This document shows positions 9,526 through 21,000 of a stretch of DNA of 64,000 bases, in pieces. Positions within the stretch are counted from its first letter, which is position 1. Each line of letters begins with the position of its first letter. The position numbers were made by a program, and so were the translations under genes. The notes under the pieces are model-generated. The model did not search any database, was not told the origin of the DNA, and saw only the letters and a list, made by a program, of their open reading frames with translations. The DNA comes from Shewanella sp. HN-41 (lineage in GTDB: Bacteria > Pseudomonadota > Gammaproteobacteria > Enterobacterales > Shewanellaceae). Where the stretch lies: the NCBI RefSeq assembly GCF_000217915.1, contig NZ_AFOZ01000023.1, positions 62,001-126,000 of the forward strand, given 5' to 3'.

Positions 9526-9783
9526 ATGTACGAAAAATCTGTCACTATCACCGCAAAACATGGTATCCATACCCGCCCTGCGGCGCTCTTAGTTAAAGAA
9601 GCTAAGACCTTTCATTGCGATGTCTTAGTGGAATGCAACGGTAAACAAGCCAGTGCTAAAAGCTTGTTTAAGTTACAAACCTTAGGTTTGTACCAGGGGG
9701 TTACTGTGAGAGTGTTTGCCGATGGCGAGCAGGCACAGGAAGCCGTTGAAAAAGTGTCTGCACTCTTAATTACCTTAAGTTAA
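9526..9783 (+). CDS. ptsH: HPr, phosphocarrier protein of the PTS
   Basis: An 85-residue HPr. The phospho-accepting His15 is in GIHTRPAA and the regulatory Ser46 in SAKSLFKLQTLG, both at standard positions. It takes phosphate from enzyme I and passes it to EIIA domains. It heads the ptsH-ptsI-crr cluster, with 44 bases before ptsI. Confidence 0.97.
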   Translation: MYEKSVTITAKHGIHTRPAALLVKEAKTFHCDVLVECNGKQASAKSLFKLQTLGLYQGVTVRVFADGEQAQEAVEKVSALLITLS

Positions 9784-9827
9784 ACTTTGCTTTTACTGGC
9801 AGCTAAGACTCGATTGTAGGAATAAAT

Positions 9828-11534
9828 ATGTCGATTACGGGGATCATAGTGTCATCGGGTATTGCCTTTGGACAGGCACTGCACCTTAACCACACCGAAA
9901 ATCACCTCGATTATCGCCCGATTCCCCTTTCACGGATCCCACAACAACAAAGCAAATTTGTCAAAGCATTACAGGCACTTCAACAGCAACTCAGCCACAG
10001 TCAAGCCAAGCTCGAGAGTGAGTGTGAAAATTTTCAGTTGATCGAAGCGGATTTATTACTGCTGCAGGATGAAGAACTCCTCGATCAGGTCAAGGAGGCC
10101 ATCCGTACCCTGCAATTATCGGCAAGTGTCGCGGTAGAGCGTATTTTTGCGCACCAAGCCAACGAGTTAGAATCATTGGATGATCCTTACCTTGCCAACC
10201 GCGCACAGGATGTACGCTGCCTAGGGCAGCGCCTCGTCGCCGCCATTAATGGCCGGTTAGACCAAGGACTAGAAAAACTCACCACACCCACGATTCTGCT
10301 GGCACAGGATCTCACCCCCGCCGAATTTGCCCTATTACCCAAGGAGCATATTAGCGGTATCGTCCTTAAAACCGGCGGCTTAACCAGTCACACGGCCATT
10401 TTGGCCAGAGCCGCAGGCATACCGGCGATTTTAAGCTGTCAGTTTGATGCCGAGTTTATCCCCAATGGTACGCCACTAGTGCTCGATGCGCTCAACGGCG
10501 AACTATGCGTTAACCCCAATCCCGAACAACAGGCACGCTTAACGGCCACCCTGCACCATGAGCAGGCAAGACGCGCCGCATTACAGGCCTATCGGGATGT
10601 TCCGGCTAAGACGCAGGATGGTCACCAAATTGGGCTTCTGGCCAATGTCGGCAACCTAAACGACATCACCCATGTGAGTGATGTCGGCGCCGACGGTATT
10701 GGGTTATTTCGTACCGAGTTTATGTTGATGAACGTCAGCACCCTACCCGATGAAAAAGCCCAATACAGCCTCTATTGTGAGGCGCTACATGCCTTAGGTG
10801 GAAAAACATTTACTGTTAGAACCTTAGACATAGGTGCAGATAAAGAATTACCCTGTCTCTGCCAAGAGGTTGAAGACAATCCTGCCTTAGGTCTGCGTGG
10901 CGTGCGCTACACCTTAGCCCACCCAGAGCTGTTTAAAACCCAGATCCGTGCGATCCTGCGTGCCGCCAACCACGGCCCTATTCGTCTGATGTTTCCTATG
11001 GTGAACCAAGTAGAAGAACTCGATCAGATTTTTCAGCTTATCGCCGAATGCCAAGATGCCCTAGAGGAAGAGGAAAAAGGCTACGGTGAGCTGAGTTACG
11101 GCATTGTCGTTGAGACACCCGCCGCCGTGCTCAATCTGGCCTCCATGTTACCTAGACTCGATTTTGTCAGTATCGGCACCAATGACTTAACCCAATACGC
11201 CATGGCGGCGGATCGCACTAATCCACAACTCACCCGGGACTATCCTTCACTCTCACCCGCCATTTTAACCTTAATTAAAATGACCATTAGCCAAGCTAAG
11301 CATGCCGGCGTAAAAGTGTCCCTTTGCGGGGAACTGGGCAGTTCGCCCATGATGATCCCCCTGTTACTCGGCTTGGGGCTCGATGAACTCAGTGTCAATT
11401 TAAGTTCACTGCTAGAAGTCAAAGCCGCCATTTGCAAAGGCCATTTTGAACAATTTTCAGAACTCGCGCACACCGCACTACAACAAGATCGCATTGCAAG
11501 CCTACAGCAGTGTATAACAAGCTATAAATATTGA
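9828..11534 (+). CDS. ptsI: Enzyme I of the PTS (phosphoenolpyruvate-protein phosphotransferase)
   Basis: A 568-residue enzyme I, close to the usual 575. The N-terminal HPr-binding helices are followed by the phosphohistidine domain, with the active His at about residue 188 (GGLTSHTAILARAAG). The C-terminal PEP-binding barrel contains GIGLFRTEFML, LGLRGVRYTL, FVSIGTNDLTQYAMAADR and the catalytic Cys in SLCGELGS. It autophosphorylates from PEP and hands the phosphate to HPr. Together with ptsH and crr it supplies only the general part of the PTS; no sugar permease is nearby, so substrate-specific components must be elsewhere. Confidence 0.97.
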   Translation: MSITGIIVSSGIAFGQALHLNHTENHLDYRPIPLSRIPQQQSKFVKALQALQQQLSHSQAKLESECENFQLIEADLLLLQDEELLDQVKEAIRTLQLSASVAVERIFAHQANELESLDDPYLANRAQDVRCLGQRLVAAINGRLDQGLEKLTTPTILLAQDLTPAEFALLPKEHISGIVLKTGGLTSHTAILARAAGIPAILSCQFDAEFIPNGTPLVLDALNGELCVNPNPEQQARLTATLHHEQARRAALQAYRDVPAKTQDGHQIGLLANVGNLNDITHVSDVGADGIGLFRTEFMLMNVSTLPDEKAQYSLYCEALHALGGKTFTVRTLDIGADKELPCLCQEVEDNPALGLRGVRYTLAHPELFKTQIRAILRAANHGPIRLMFPMVNQVEELDQIFQLIAECQDALEEEEKGYGELSYGIVVETPAAVLNLASMLPRLDFVSIGTNDLTQYAMAADRTNPQLTRDYPSLSPAILTLIKMTISQAKHAGVKVSLCGELGSSPMMIPLLLGLGLDELSVNLSSLLEVKAAICKGHFEQFSELAHTALQQDRIASLQQCITSYKY

Positions 11535-11604
11535 GATTTATTCGTTATGCTGCTTCACAGACCAAAAGAACAATGACAAAAACAAGCAAAAGGGGCTCAA
11601 CATC

Positions 11605-12114
11605 ATGGGATTTTTAAGCCGAATAAGGCGATTGGTATCGGGACAACCCCATTTGGCCGGCGGTATTATGGTATATGCCCCCGTGAATGGCGACATAGTG
11701 GCGATTGAAAAAGTCCCCGATGTGGTTTTTGCAGAAAAAATTGTCGGCGACGGCATAGCCATCGCACCTAAGGGCGAACTGATCCTCGCGCCAATTGATG
11801 GCACTATTGGCAAGATTTTCGAAACCAACCATGCGTTTAGCATAGAGTCACCCCAAGGTTTAGAATTGTTCGTCCATTTTGGTGTCGGCACAGTCGAACT
11901 GAGGGGCAAGGGATTTAAGCGTTTGGCCGAAGAAGGTCAAGTGGTCAAAGTGGGCGATCCTATCCTGTCATTCGATATTGATTATCTAAAAGATCAAGTG
12001 GATAGTTTGCTCACGCCCGTAGTGCTCGCCAATATGGAAGACGTGAAATACCTAGATAAAGCTCAGGGAAGCGTGATCGCAGGCAAGGATGTGATCTTTA
12101 CGGTGCAGCTTTAA
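11605..12114 (+). CDS. crr: EIIA-Glc, glucose-type PTS IIA component
   Basis: A 169-residue EIIA of the glucose family. The two active-site histidines are His76 (ETNHAFS) and His91 (LFVHFGVGTVEL), matching His75 and His90 of the E. coli protein. Phosphorylated and free forms regulate adenylate cyclase and sugar permeases in enteric bacteria. Here it follows ptsI by about 70 bases and the operon ends in a strong palindrome. Confidence 0.96.
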   Translation: MGFLSRIRRLVSGQPHLAGGIMVYAPVNGDIVAIEKVPDVVFAEKIVGDGIAIAPKGELILAPIDGTIGKIFETNHAFSIESPQGLELFVHFGVGTVELRGKGFKRLAEEGQVVKVGDPILSFDIDYLKDQVDSLLTPVVLANMEDVKYLDKAQGSVIAGKDVIFTVQL

Positions 12115-12147
12115 CGCACTTCCCTGTAGGGGAAGCTTAAACGGTTT

Positions 12148-12177
12148 TGAGGGGCGCAAATATATTTGCGCCCCTCA
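12148..12177. terminator. Bidirectional terminator between crr and roxA
   Basis: A perfect 30-base palindrome: TGAGGGGCGCAAATA is followed at once by its reverse complement. It lies between converging genes and could end both transcripts, although the T-run is short. Confidence 0.75.
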
Positions 12178-12194
12178 TCTATTGTTGGGTCAGA

Positions 12195-13355
12195 CTATTC
12201 ATCATCCCCATCACTCAAATCGTCAAAATACCAGTAACCTAAATTCACCCATTCAGTCAGCTGTGCTCGAAATTCGGCATTGTTTAACCAAGGCGCAAGC
12301 GCCGCCTTACTTAACAGACTGCCATCACAGAGTAGCGGGATCACCTCTGCAAATTCTGCGGGCAATTGGTAGCGTTCACCATTGATAAACACTATGCCCT
12401 TCACAAGGCTTATCTCAAAGTACAGGCAACGCAAACCGCCGAGGCGAATAAGCGGTTGCTCGTCTAGCCAAGCGAGTACCTCATCCTGGGTGATATCCAG
12501 CGACTCATCGGGTAAATCTAAGGCACATTTTGACTGGGTTAAATAGCGGCCGGAAAACTCACTGACCAAGTCATCATTTAACACTTGGGTGAGTTGTGTC
12601 CGTAAACGCGCAAGATCGGCCTTGTCGACACAACCACTACGGCTTGAGATCTGGCGGTCAGGATCTTCAATCTGTTGGGCACCTAAATCATGTTCAGATA
12701 AATGATCCGCTAATGCACTGACCATATCCTTTGCCGAGGCCGTTCGATAACCCACCGAAAAACTTAATGATTCTTCGAGTGTTATCCCATCGTGGGGAAA
12801 CCCAGGGGGGATATAAAGGATATCACCGGGTAACAACTCGGTATCGATGATAGGTTCAAAGGCTTCGGTATGCAGTAGCGCAGGATGGGCAGCAAACTCA
12901 CGGTGCGGACCGCGATCCCCCACTCGCCAACGGCGACGTCCAGAACCCTGACAGATAAATACATCGTAGAGATCGATATGCGGCCCGACACCACCACCAG
13001 GGGTCGCGTAGCTGACCATCACATCATCGAAGCGCCAACGGGGAATAAAATCAAAGCATTGAATTAATGCTTCTGCATCGGGTAGCCAGTTATTCAGGGC
13101 CTGAACTATCAAAGTCCAATCCCGCTCACCGAGTTCTTCATAGGAGTCAAAGGGACCAAACTCCGCATGCCATTGCCCCGCCTGCTGATAAACTCGCCGC
13201 GATTCGACTAACTCATCCATCGCCAAGCCAGCTAATTCCTCGGGGGACACTAGATCTTGAAAATGCTTAAATCCTTGACGGATCACCAGTGGCTTTTTCT
13301 GCCAATACTGGGCTAAGAACGCTGCGGGGGTTAAACCGTTAATATCGAGTTGCAT
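12195..13355 (-). CDS. roxA: RoxA (YcfD) ribosomal protein L16 arginine 3-hydroxylase
   Basis: A JmjC/cupin-type Fe(II)- and 2-oxoglutarate-dependent oxygenase that hydroxylates an arginine of ribosomal protein L16. The protein starts MQLDINGLTPAAFLAQYWQK, typical of the family. The metal triad is seen as His-x-Asp in GPHIDLYDVF and a later His in IPPGFPHDG. The C-terminal third holds the winged-helix-like domain of this family. A longer open frame runs upstream to 13496, but the ATG at 13355 matches the known N-terminus, giving 386 residues. It converges on crr and sits upstream of no obvious partner. Confidence 0.9.
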   Translation of the reverse strand: MQLDINGLTPAAFLAQYWQKKPLVIRQGFKHFQDLVSPEELAGLAMDELVESRRVYQQAGQWHAEFGPFDSYEELGERDWTLIVQALNNWLPDAEALIQCFDFIPRWRFDDVMVSYATPGGGVGPHIDLYDVFICQGSGRRRWRVGDRGPHREFAAHPALLHTEAFEPIIDTELLPGDILYIPPGFPHDGITLEESLSFSVGYRTASAKDMVSALADHLSEHDLGAQQIEDPDRQISSRSGCVDKADLARLRTQLTQVLNDDLVSEFSGRYLTQSKCALDLPDESLDITQDEVLAWLDEQPLIRLGGLRCLYFEISLVKGIVFINGERYQLPAEFAEVIPLLCDGSLLSKAALAPWLNNAEFRAQLTEWVNLGYWYFDDLSDGDDE

Positions 13356-13527
13356 GGGTTGCTCACGGACAAAACTGGGATTGATAATGATGAATGTTAA
13401 CAGGAAGCTAAGGGGAGAAAGCTCGATGGGATCAACAAAGCGTGAAGTCCTTTGATAAGGGTGAATAACAATAAAAAGGCCAAGTGTGAAATACACTTGG
13501 CCTTGGAGTGATACTCAATATTGCAGG

Positions 13528-14115
13528 TTAGAAGCCTTCCACCCCTTTCATATCGGGGAGATGGTGGGCAATGCCTTTATGGCAGTCGATACAGGTTTTT
13601 TCTCCGCTCGCCAGCGAGGTGGAGTGCATCTGCGCCGCCCGAGGTGATTGGCGGGTAAAGTCCATATAGGTGAAGTTATGGCAGTTTCGACACTCTAAAG
13701 AGTCATTTGCCTTTAACCTTTCCCATTCGTGCTCCGCCAACTCACGCCGTTTGTCCTCAAACTTCTCACGGGTATTAATAGTGCCAAACACTTTACCCCA
13801 CACTTCCTTAGAGGCCTGCATCTTGCGGGCGATCTTATCGGTCCAATTGTGTGGCACATGGCAATCGGGACAGGTCGCACGCACACCACTGCGGTTAGTG
13901 AAATGGATCGTCGTCTGTAATTCTTGGTAGACGTTATTTTCCATTTCGTGACAACCGATACAGAAAGCTTCCCTGTTGGTTGCTTCTAATGCAGTGTTAA
14001 ATCCCCCCCAAAAAATCACTCCCGCCACGAAGCCACCTAAGGTTAAAAAACCTAAACTGTAGTGCACACTCGGGCGATTGAGTACTTGCCAGATCTTTTT
14101 CAGTTTATCTAACAT
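13528..14115 (-). CDS. napC: NapC, tetraheme quinol dehydrogenase of periplasmic nitrate reductase
   Basis: A 195-residue NapC/NirT cytochrome anchored by one N-terminal membrane helix (about residues 15-35). Four heme-binding CxxCH motifs are visible: CIGCH, CPDCH, CRNCH and CIDCH. It oxidises membrane quinol and passes electrons to NapAB in the periplasm. It is the last gene of the napEDABC operon, eight bases after napB, with an AGGAG site ahead of its ATG. Confidence 0.95.
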   Translation of the reverse strand: MLDKLKKIWQVLNRPSVHYSLGFLTLGGFVAGVIFWGGFNTALEATNREAFCIGCHEMENNVYQELQTTIHFTNRSGVRATCPDCHVPHNWTDKIARKMQASKEVWGKVFGTINTREKFEDKRRELAEHEWERLKANDSLECRNCHNFTYMDFTRQSPRAAQMHSTSLASGEKTCIDCHKGIAHHLPDMKGVEGF

Positions 14116-14123
14116 GCTAACTC

Positions 14124-14609
14124 CTAGTGTTTTTTCTGCTCGGTGTTGGCTTTAATAAGATGTTCCATATCCACAAAGTCGTTTTCGACCAGTAATTTGG
14201 CATCTAACTGCGGCACATGGCATTGAGTACAGAAATAACGACGCGGAGAAAGCTCGGCTAAAAAGTTATTATCCCTATCCATATAGTGTGTCACGCTGAC
14301 CATAGGCGCTTGGGAGTCACCGGTGCGGCTTCTCGCGTGGCAGGCCATACATTTATTCACTTTAAGATCTAACTGATAACCATCAATTTTGTGTGGGATC
14401 ACTGGCGGTTGCATCGGGTAATTACGCACTTCTTTTACATCTGTGTTACGTACCGTTTGCATCGCAGGGGGCGTAGGTTCGATATTGATCGGTGCCTGAC
14501 GCAAGGTATCGATTCTCTCATCGGGAACAGTGGCCGCCGATACGCTGGCCATAAAGACTAATCCCTGTGCGAGTAAGCCTAATGCTGAGACTAATTTGAA
14601 TGTTTTCAT
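14124..14609 (-). CDS. napB: NapB, diheme cytochrome c subunit of periplasmic nitrate reductase
   Basis: A 161-residue secreted small subunit. A Sec signal peptide (about residues 1-25, ending in ASVSAA) is followed by two heme motifs, CMACH and CTQCH, and by the conserved PPxIPHxID segment ([11 protein letters not shown]). It carries electrons from NapC to NapA. AAGGAG precedes the start codon; the gene lies ten bases downstream of napA. Confidence 0.95.
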   Translation of the reverse strand: MKTFKLVSALGLLAQGLVFMASVSAATVPDERIDTLRQAPINIEPTPPAMQTVRNTDVKEVRNYPMQPPVIPHKIDGYQLDLKVNKCMACHARSRTGDSQAPMVSVTHYMDRDNNFLAELSPRRYFCTQCHVPQLDAKLLVENDFVDMEHLIKANTEQKKH

Positions 14610-14619
14610 CCTGTACTCC

Positions 14620-17115
14620 TTATACCTTGACGATTTTCACCGCACATTTCTTAAAGTCAGTTTGTTTTGACAAAGGATCTGTCGCATCTAAGGTGACTTT
14701 ATTAATGAGCTGGCTGGCATCAAACCAAGGTACAAACACAAGGCCAACGGGCGGTTTATTACGACCACGGGTTTCGACTCGCGTCTTGATCTCCCCACGG
14801 CGTGACACCACTCGCACTTCATCGCCACGGCGAAGACCACGTTTTTTGGCATCCTCTGGGTGCATAAAACACACCGCATCGGGGAAGGCGCGGTAAAGCT
14901 CGGGCACACGTTGGGTCATCGAACCCGAATGCCAGTGCTCAAGCACGCGACCTGTGGATAACCAAATATCATATTCTTCATCCGGAGACTCGGCGGCAGG
15001 TTCATAGGGCAGCGCAAAGATCACCGCGCGGCCATCTGGTTTACCGTAAAACTCGAAGCCTTTACCCGCTTTAACATAGGGATCGGTTCCCTCGCGGAAA
15101 CGCCACTTGGTTTCTTTACCATCGACCACGGGCCAACGTAGTCCATGGGCTTCGTGGTAAGCCTCAAAGGGGGCTAAGTCGTGACCATGGCCACGGCCAA
15201 AGGTCGCGTATTCTTCGAATAGGCCCTTCTGTACATAAAAACCAAAGTGTTTCGCTTCGTTGTTCAGATACTTAGGATCGGCATCCGTCAATGGGAACTT
15301 GTCAACATTACCGTTTTGGTACAGTACTTCGAATAAGGTTTTGCCCTTAAACTCAGGGTTAGCGGCGAGCACTTCCTTCGACCAGACTTCATCCGTGGTA
15401 AAACGCTTGGAAAATTCCATCAATTGCCACAGATCCGAATGGGACTCACCCGGTGCCTGCACCATTTGGTGCCAGAACTGGGTACGGCGCTCGGCATTAC
15501 CATAGGCGCCTTCTTTCTCAACCCACATCGCAGTTGGTAGGATCAGATCCGCCGCCTGGGTGGTGACCGTTGGGTAGGCATCCGATACCACAATAAAGTT
15601 GGCTGGATTGCGATATCCTGGTAGCCCTTCTTCATTGATATTAGGACCGGCCTGCATATTGTTATTCACTTGTACCCAATAGCAGTTCAAGTCGCCGTCT
15701 TTTAACCGACGGTTTTGCTCGACGGCGTGGTAACCGGGTTTAGGCGGAATGATACCACTGGGGATCTTCCAGATTTCTTCGGCGTGTTTTCTGTGCTCAG
15801 GATTAGTGACCACCATATCGGCGGGTAAACGATGGGAGAAAGTCCCCACTTCACGGGCCGTACCACAGGCTGACGGTTGACCCGTCAATGAGAATGGGCT
15901 GTTACCTGGGGTAGAAATTTTACCCGTTAGTAAGTGGATGTTATAAATCAGGTTGTTACACCATACACCGCGGGTATGTTGGTTAAAGCCCATGGTCCAG
16001 AACGAAGTGACTTTCGTATTAGGATCGGCATAGAGTTTCGCCAGTTCAATTAACTTATCCTCTGAAACACCGGACAGTTTACTGACTTTTTCAACCGTAT
16101 AATCGGCCACAAACGCCTTGAATGTATCAAAATCGATTGGGGTAGAATCCCCCGCCGTTTTCACATTTTTGGCTTTTTTCTCAAGGGGATGGGTTGGACG
16201 TAAACCGTAGCCTATGTCTGTGGTGCCCTGGCGGAAATTGACGTGTTTTTTAACGAAGTCCCAATTCACTTTATCGTTTTGAATAATGTAGTTAGCAATA
16301 AAGTTCAACATAGCTAAGTCGGTTTGCGGGGTGAACACTATCGGCAAATCGGCTAAATCGAAGGATCTATGCTCAAAGGTGGACAGCACAGCCACTTTGA
16401 CATGGGATGCACTCAAGCGACGATCAGTCACGCGGCTCCAGAGGATGGGGTGCATTTCGGCCATATTCGAGCCCCACAGCACGAACGCATCGGCCGCTTC
16501 CATATCGTCATAGCAACCCATAGGCTCATCGATACCGAAGGTGCGCATAAAGCCGACAACCGCCGACGCCATGCAGTGGCGCGCATTAGGGTCAATATTG
16601 TTCGAGCCAAAGCCCGCTTTCATCAACTTAACGGCGGCGTAACCTTCCCATACTGTCCACTGGCCCGAGCCGAACATCCCCACCGCGGTTGGCCCCTTGG
16701 CTTTGATGGTTTCTTTCCATTTTTGCGCCATGATGTCAAAGGCACTGTCCCAGCTGATAGGTGAGAATTCGCCGTGTTTATCGTATTTGCCATCGGTCAT
16801 TCGCAGCATAGGCGTGGTAAGACGATCACTGCCGTACATGATTTTCGATAGGAAATAGCCTTTGATGCAGTTCAGGCCACGGTTAACTTCACTGTTGGCA
16901 TCGCCGTGGGTGGCCACGACTTTGCCATCGCGGGTGGCGACAATCACGGAACAACCCGTGCCACAGAAACGGCAAGGCGCCTTGTTCCATTCGAGTTTAG
17001 TTTGTTCTGAGCTGGTAATTAAGTTGCTTGCGCCCGCGGGCAAGGCTAAACCTGCTGCACCCGCCGCGGCGATCACCGCATTGGCTTTAATAAAATCGCG
17101 TCTGTTCATGTTCAT
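14620..17115 (-). CDS. napA: NapA, catalytic subunit of periplasmic nitrate reductase
   Basis: An 831-residue molybdenum bis-MGD enzyme that reduces nitrate to nitrite in the periplasm. The N-terminus has a twin-arginine signal ([11 protein letters not shown]). The [4Fe-4S] cluster ligands are Cys48, Cys51, Cys55 and Cys83. The Mo-ligand Cys is in [12 protein letters not shown]. The molybdopterin-binding C-terminal domain carries [15 protein letters not shown]. Length is normal for the family. It overlaps the end of napD by four bases (ATGA), so the two are translationally coupled, and GAGGG stands just upstream of the start. Confidence 0.97.
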   Translation of the reverse strand: MNMNRRDFIKANAVIAAAGAAGLALPAGASNLITSSEQTKLEWNKAPCRFCGTGCSVIVATRDGKVVATHGDANSEVNRGLNCIKGYFLSKIMYGSDRLTTPMLRMTDGKYDKHGEFSPISWDSAFDIMAQKWKETIKAKGPTAVGMFGSGQWTVWEGYAAVKLMKAGFGSNNIDPNARHCMASAVVGFMRTFGIDEPMGCYDDMEAADAFVLWGSNMAEMHPILWSRVTDRRLSASHVKVAVLSTFEHRSFDLADLPIVFTPQTDLAMLNFIANYIIQNDKVNWDFVKKHVNFRQGTTDIGYGLRPTHPLEKKAKNVKTAGDSTPIDFDTFKAFVADYTVEKVSKLSGVSEDKLIELAKLYADPNTKVTSFWTMGFNQHTRGVWCNNLIYNIHLLTGKISTPGNSPFSLTGQPSACGTAREVGTFSHRLPADMVVTNPEHRKHAEEIWKIPSGIIPPKPGYHAVEQNRRLKDGDLNCYWVQVNNNMQAGPNINEEGLPGYRNPANFIVVSDAYPTVTTQAADLILPTAMWVEKEGAYGNAERRTQFWHQMVQAPGESHSDLWQLMEFSKRFTTDEVWSKEVLAANPEFKGKTLFEVLYQNGNVDKFPLTDADPKYLNNEAKHFGFYVQKGLFEEYATFGRGHGHDLAPFEAYHEAHGLRWPVVDGKETKWRFREGTDPYVKAGKGFEFYGKPDGRAVIFALPYEPAAESPDEEYDIWLSTGRVLEHWHSGSMTQRVPELYRAFPDAVCFMHPEDAKKRGLRRGDEVRVVSRRGEIKTRVETRGRNKPPVGLVFVPWFDASQLINKVTLDATDPLSKQTDFKKCAVKIVKV

Positions 17116-17369
17116 TCTTCACCCTCTTCGAGCGTTTCACTCTGGTGGTAAACCATAGTGGCGGATAGGACGCCAGGAATGGCATTGATCTTTTCTATGC
17201 CGTCCATCAAGGCGCGTTGGGAATCGCCTTCAAGTACAACGACCAATTTCACATCGTTATTCACGGAAAGTTCGGCGTTTTCAATCGTCATAATGTGTTG
17301 CCTAACGTCTGCCATTTTCTGCGGCAATACTTGCACCACTAAACTGGTGATATGAAGTTCTTTGCTCAT
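17112..17369 (-). CDS. napD: NapD, chaperone for NapA Tat signal
   Basis: An 85-residue cytoplasmic ferredoxin-like-fold chaperone that binds the Tat signal peptide of NapA and holds back export until the cofactor is inserted. It begins [16 protein letters not shown], with the IxSxVVxxxP pattern of the family. The ATG at 17369 is preferred over an in-frame GTG at 17381 because of family length and a GAGTGG site eight bases before it. Its stop overlaps the napA start. Confidence 0.9.
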   Translation of the reverse strand: MSKELHITSLVVQVLPQKMADVRQHIMTIENAELSVNNDVKLVVVLEGDSQRALMDGIEKINAIPGVLSATMVYHQSETLEEGEE

Positions 17370-17410
17370 CCGACATTCCACTCTATTGCATTGTTATTGT
17401 TGTTTTCGGC

Positions 17411-17569
17411 TTAGCCTGCACCCGGTGGACCAGTGAGAATTTGGCTGAACCAAATCGCAAAGCCTAAGCCACTGACCAGTAATACGGACAATATCGGTGC
17501 TAATAGCACGGTTAAAAAGATAAAAATTTTCAGTTCTAAGGATTTTTCTTCTGCAGCGCTAGCACTCAT
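17411..17569 (-). CDS. napE: NapE, small membrane protein of the nap operon
   Basis: A 52-residue single-span membrane protein at the head of the nap operon. After a charged N-terminus (AEEKSLELK) one long hydrophobic helix runs from about residue 15 to 40. It ends FAIWFSQILTGPPGAG, the Trp-x3-Gln...GPPG tail typical of NapE. A GGAGG site lies four bases before the ATG at 17569. The role of NapE is not well defined in any organism. Its presence shows the alpha-type cluster order napEDABC. Confidence 0.9.
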   Translation of the reverse strand: MSASAAEEKSLELKIFIFLTVLLAPILSVLLVSGLGFAIWFSQILTGPPGAG

Positions 17570-17729
17570 GCGGCCTCCAAGAGGGTATCTCCCGTTTTAC
17601 TTTGAACTCAATTCACACTGGTTTTACGGAAGTTTTATGTATATTAATTAAATCTTTTCTTCACATAACGATCATACCTTTGTGCTGTTAATAAAATGTA
17701 TACCTCCAAATCGGTAAAGCAGATGATGC

Positions 17730-17743
17730 TTGATCCAGATCAT
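17730..17743 (-). promoter_or_regulatory. FNR/EtrA-type box upstream of napEDABC
   Basis: TTGATCCAGATCAT matches the FNR consensus TTGAT-N4-ATCAA at nine of ten defined positions. It is about 160 bases before the napE start. In Shewanella the FNR homologue EtrA and CRP control anaerobic respiration genes, and either could read this site. The transcription start is unknown. Confidence 0.55.
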
Positions 17744-17980
17744 CAATTTGTTGTAAATATTGGTTAGATCTAGGTTTTTAACTGATTTAAAAAATTAAAA
17801 GACAATCACTTAATTTAATTTAACGATTAAAAAGTCCCTGAAATAGAAAAATTACCGCGAGAAAACCACAAAAAAGTGGCCAAAAATCACAGGGTATTCA
17901 TAAAGGAGTAGACAGCAGAAAGATTTAAAATCTCACGAGATAACGACATGATCTCAAAAGAAAGAGGCACGAATGAAATA

Positions 17981-18017
17981 AAAACCGAGCAAACGGTCAG
18001 TTTTACTCGGTTTTTTA
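17981..18017 (-). terminator. Terminator downstream of hrpA
   Basis: AAAACCGAG (17981-17989) pairs with CTCGGTTTT (18006-18014). A/T runs on both outer sides would give a U-tract for either strand; the arrangement fits the end of hrpA. Confidence 0.7.
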
Positions 18018-18078
18018 TGAAGTAGTTTTTTAATTTAACAAAATAAATGAGAACTATATTCTATTTTAAATCAAACAA

Positions 18079-21000
18079 TTAAATCTGTTGTATATGATTT
18101 AAAATCCGTTTTTCAGATATCGGATAAGCAGTGCCTAACACTTGTGCAAAGCACGACACCCGATATTCTTCCATCATCCAACGAGCCTCAATCAAGGCCA
18201 CAGGCGTTGGCTGCGAGCGCGGCACTTTGGCGAGCTGCGCCGCTAATACCTCCTGCACTTTATTGATGCTTTGCATATGCAAACGGTCACGGGTCGGATC
18301 GACGGGTAATTTATCTATACGGGTTTCAATCGCCTTTAAGTAACGCGCCACATCGGCTAAACGGCTCCAGCCACAGGCCTCGACAAATCCCTTGAACACG
18401 AGTTTGTCTAATTGGCTTTGAATATCACTCATAGCAAAAGCGATATCTAGGCTAATTTTACCCTTGAGGCGCTTTTTAATGCCCTGATATAGGGTCAAAA
18501 TCTGCTCAACTTTCAGGGCAATTTGTTCGGCGGTCGGGTTAAGTTCTTGACGAACCCAATCCTTTGCCTGCTCAAACTGGTTTTTATCCCGAACATCCAG
18601 CTGTTTTTCATCCAACAACTGCTGCACTGCGGCGGCAATAATATCATCAATCAAGATTTGAACTTGACCAAAGGGATTGAAATACATGGCTAATTTTGCC
18701 TTATTAGGTAAGGCTTGCTGTAAATGCTTCACCGGCGAAGGGATATTAAGCAACAGCAAACGCCGTAGGCCCTGGCGGTGAGCATCCTGTGCCTCAAATT
18801 CATCATCAAATAATTTGATTGCTACACTGTCTTTATTATCGATCAGCGCCGGAAACGCTCGAACCTGATAATTGCCCTTCTGCTGCTGATATTGTTTGGG
18901 CAGCTCGCCAAAGGACCATTCGGTTAACGCTTCTTGTTCTATCCCTTTGTCGGCAACCTGACGGATAGCTTTCGCCACTACGCCCTGCAACTCAGCCTTG
19001 AGGGTATCGAGCAATCGCCCCTGTGCGATAAGTTTATGCTTGTCATCCTCGATTTTAAAATTCATCTGCAGATGCACAGGAAGTTGCGTTAAATCAAAGT
19101 CTTCTGGGGATATACGCGTGCCACTCATACGCAATAACTGCTTGCACATGGCCTCAAGCAAGCTAGCGCTAAAGGGCGCCATTGCCTGCACGCAAGCACG
19201 GGCATAGTCCGGCGCCGGCACAAAATTACGCCGCAAACTCTTAGGCAGCGACTTAATCAGGGCAATACACTTTTCTTCCCTAAGCCCAGCCACCAACCAA
19301 TCAAAATCCGTATCATCAATTTGGTTGAGTAATGCCACCGGAATGTGCACAGACACACCATCGTCCGCGGCACTGGGCTCAAAATGATAACTGAGTTTGA
19401 GGCGTAAATTGCCCTTATGCCAAGTATCGGGAAAATCCAAGGCCGAGATATGATCGGCGCTGCGCTGCATTAACAGGGCTTTGTTAAAATCCAATAAATC
19501 CGGTTGCTCGCGCTTGGTCTTATTCCACCAACCAAAAAACAACTGAGCGTTATAAATGCCTTGGGGAATACGCGGCTCGTAAAAGTCCACCAGCACTTGC
19601 TCATCCACTAAAATATCGCGGCGGCGGGATTTATGCTCCAGCGATTCAATGTCTTCGAGCAGCTTCTGATTCGCGACAAAAAACGCTTCTTGGGTTTGCA
19701 GTTGCCCTTCTGCCAAGGCGCTGCGGATAAAGATCTCCCGCGCTTCAACAGGATCTATGGGGCCGTACTGCACTTTGCGGCGGTGCACCACAGTCAAACC
19801 ATAGAGCACTTGATTCTCGAGGGCGATAACGCTGCCGGGTTTAGCCTCAAAATGGGGTTCTACATAGCTTTTCTTAATCAAATGCGCGGCTAAAGGCTCT
19901 AACCATTCGGGTTCGATTTTGGCACAGCAACGAGCGAATAAGCGTGAGGTTTCGGTCAGTTCTGCGGCCATGATCCACTTAGGACCTTTTTTGGCGAGTG
20001 GCGAACCCGGAAACACAAAAAACTTACGATTACGAGCACCTAAGTACTCGTTATTGTTATCTTTAAAACCGATATGACTTAGCAGCCCCGACAGGAGCGC
20101 ACGGTGCAGGGCATCATAACTGGCTGGGGTATCGTTTAAACGCCATTTGAGATCATGAACCGCTTGCTTAAGCTGAGTATACAGATCCTGCCACTCGCGC
20201 ACCCGCAGGTAGGCTAAGTATTCATCGCGACATTTTTTACGGAACTGGCTAGCAGATAACTCTTTTTGTTGATCTTTTAAGTGCTGCCACAGGTTTATCC
20301 AACTGACAAAATCGGAATGTGGATCCGCAAAACGGCGGTGAGCCTCATCACTGGCCTGCTTCTTATCCATAGGCCGCTCGCGGGGATCTTGGATCGACAG
20401 GCCCGCGGCAATCACCAGCACTTCATTTAAACAGCCTAACTGCTGACTCTCGACCACCATACGCGCCAAACGCGGATCCACAGGAATTTGCGCTAAATTG
20501 CGCCCCAGTGGGGTCAGCACGAGTTTGCCATGTTTGTTCGCTACCGCTTGTAATTCTTCGAGCAGTAAGAAACCGTCGCGGATATGACGCGGATCGGGTG
20601 GCTCGATAAAAGGAAACGCCGCAATATCCCCAAGGCCGATGGCGAGCATCTGCAAAATGACCGAGGCTAAGTTAGTGCGCAAAATTTCAGGATCGGTAAA
20701 CGCCGGACGATTATTAAAATCCGCCTCATCGTACAAACGAATACAAATCCCCGGTCCCACGCGGCCACAACGTCCTTGACGTTGGTTAGCACTCGCCTGT
20801 GAAATAGGCTCAATCGGCAGACGCTGCACCTTAGTGCGATAGCTATAGCGGCTGATGCGTGCCGTACCTGGGTCAATCACATAACGAATCCCCGGCACAG
20901 TCAGCGAGGTTTCGGCTACGTTAGTGGCAAGCACAATCCGCCTGCCCCTGTGACTACTAAATACCTTGGACTGCTCACCGTAGGAAAGCCGTGCGTACAA

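Larger units (their letters stand above)
17570..18078. other. nap promoter region and hrpA 3' region
   Basis: About 510 AT-rich bases between napE and hrpA, both on the minus strand. It contains an FNR-like box near 17730 and the hrpA terminator near 17981-18014. No gene is seen. Confidence 0.6.

Noticed and set aside
9526..12114. Sugar-specific PTS operon
   Set aside because: Only general components ptsH, ptsI and crr are present; no EIIB or EIIC gene is seen.
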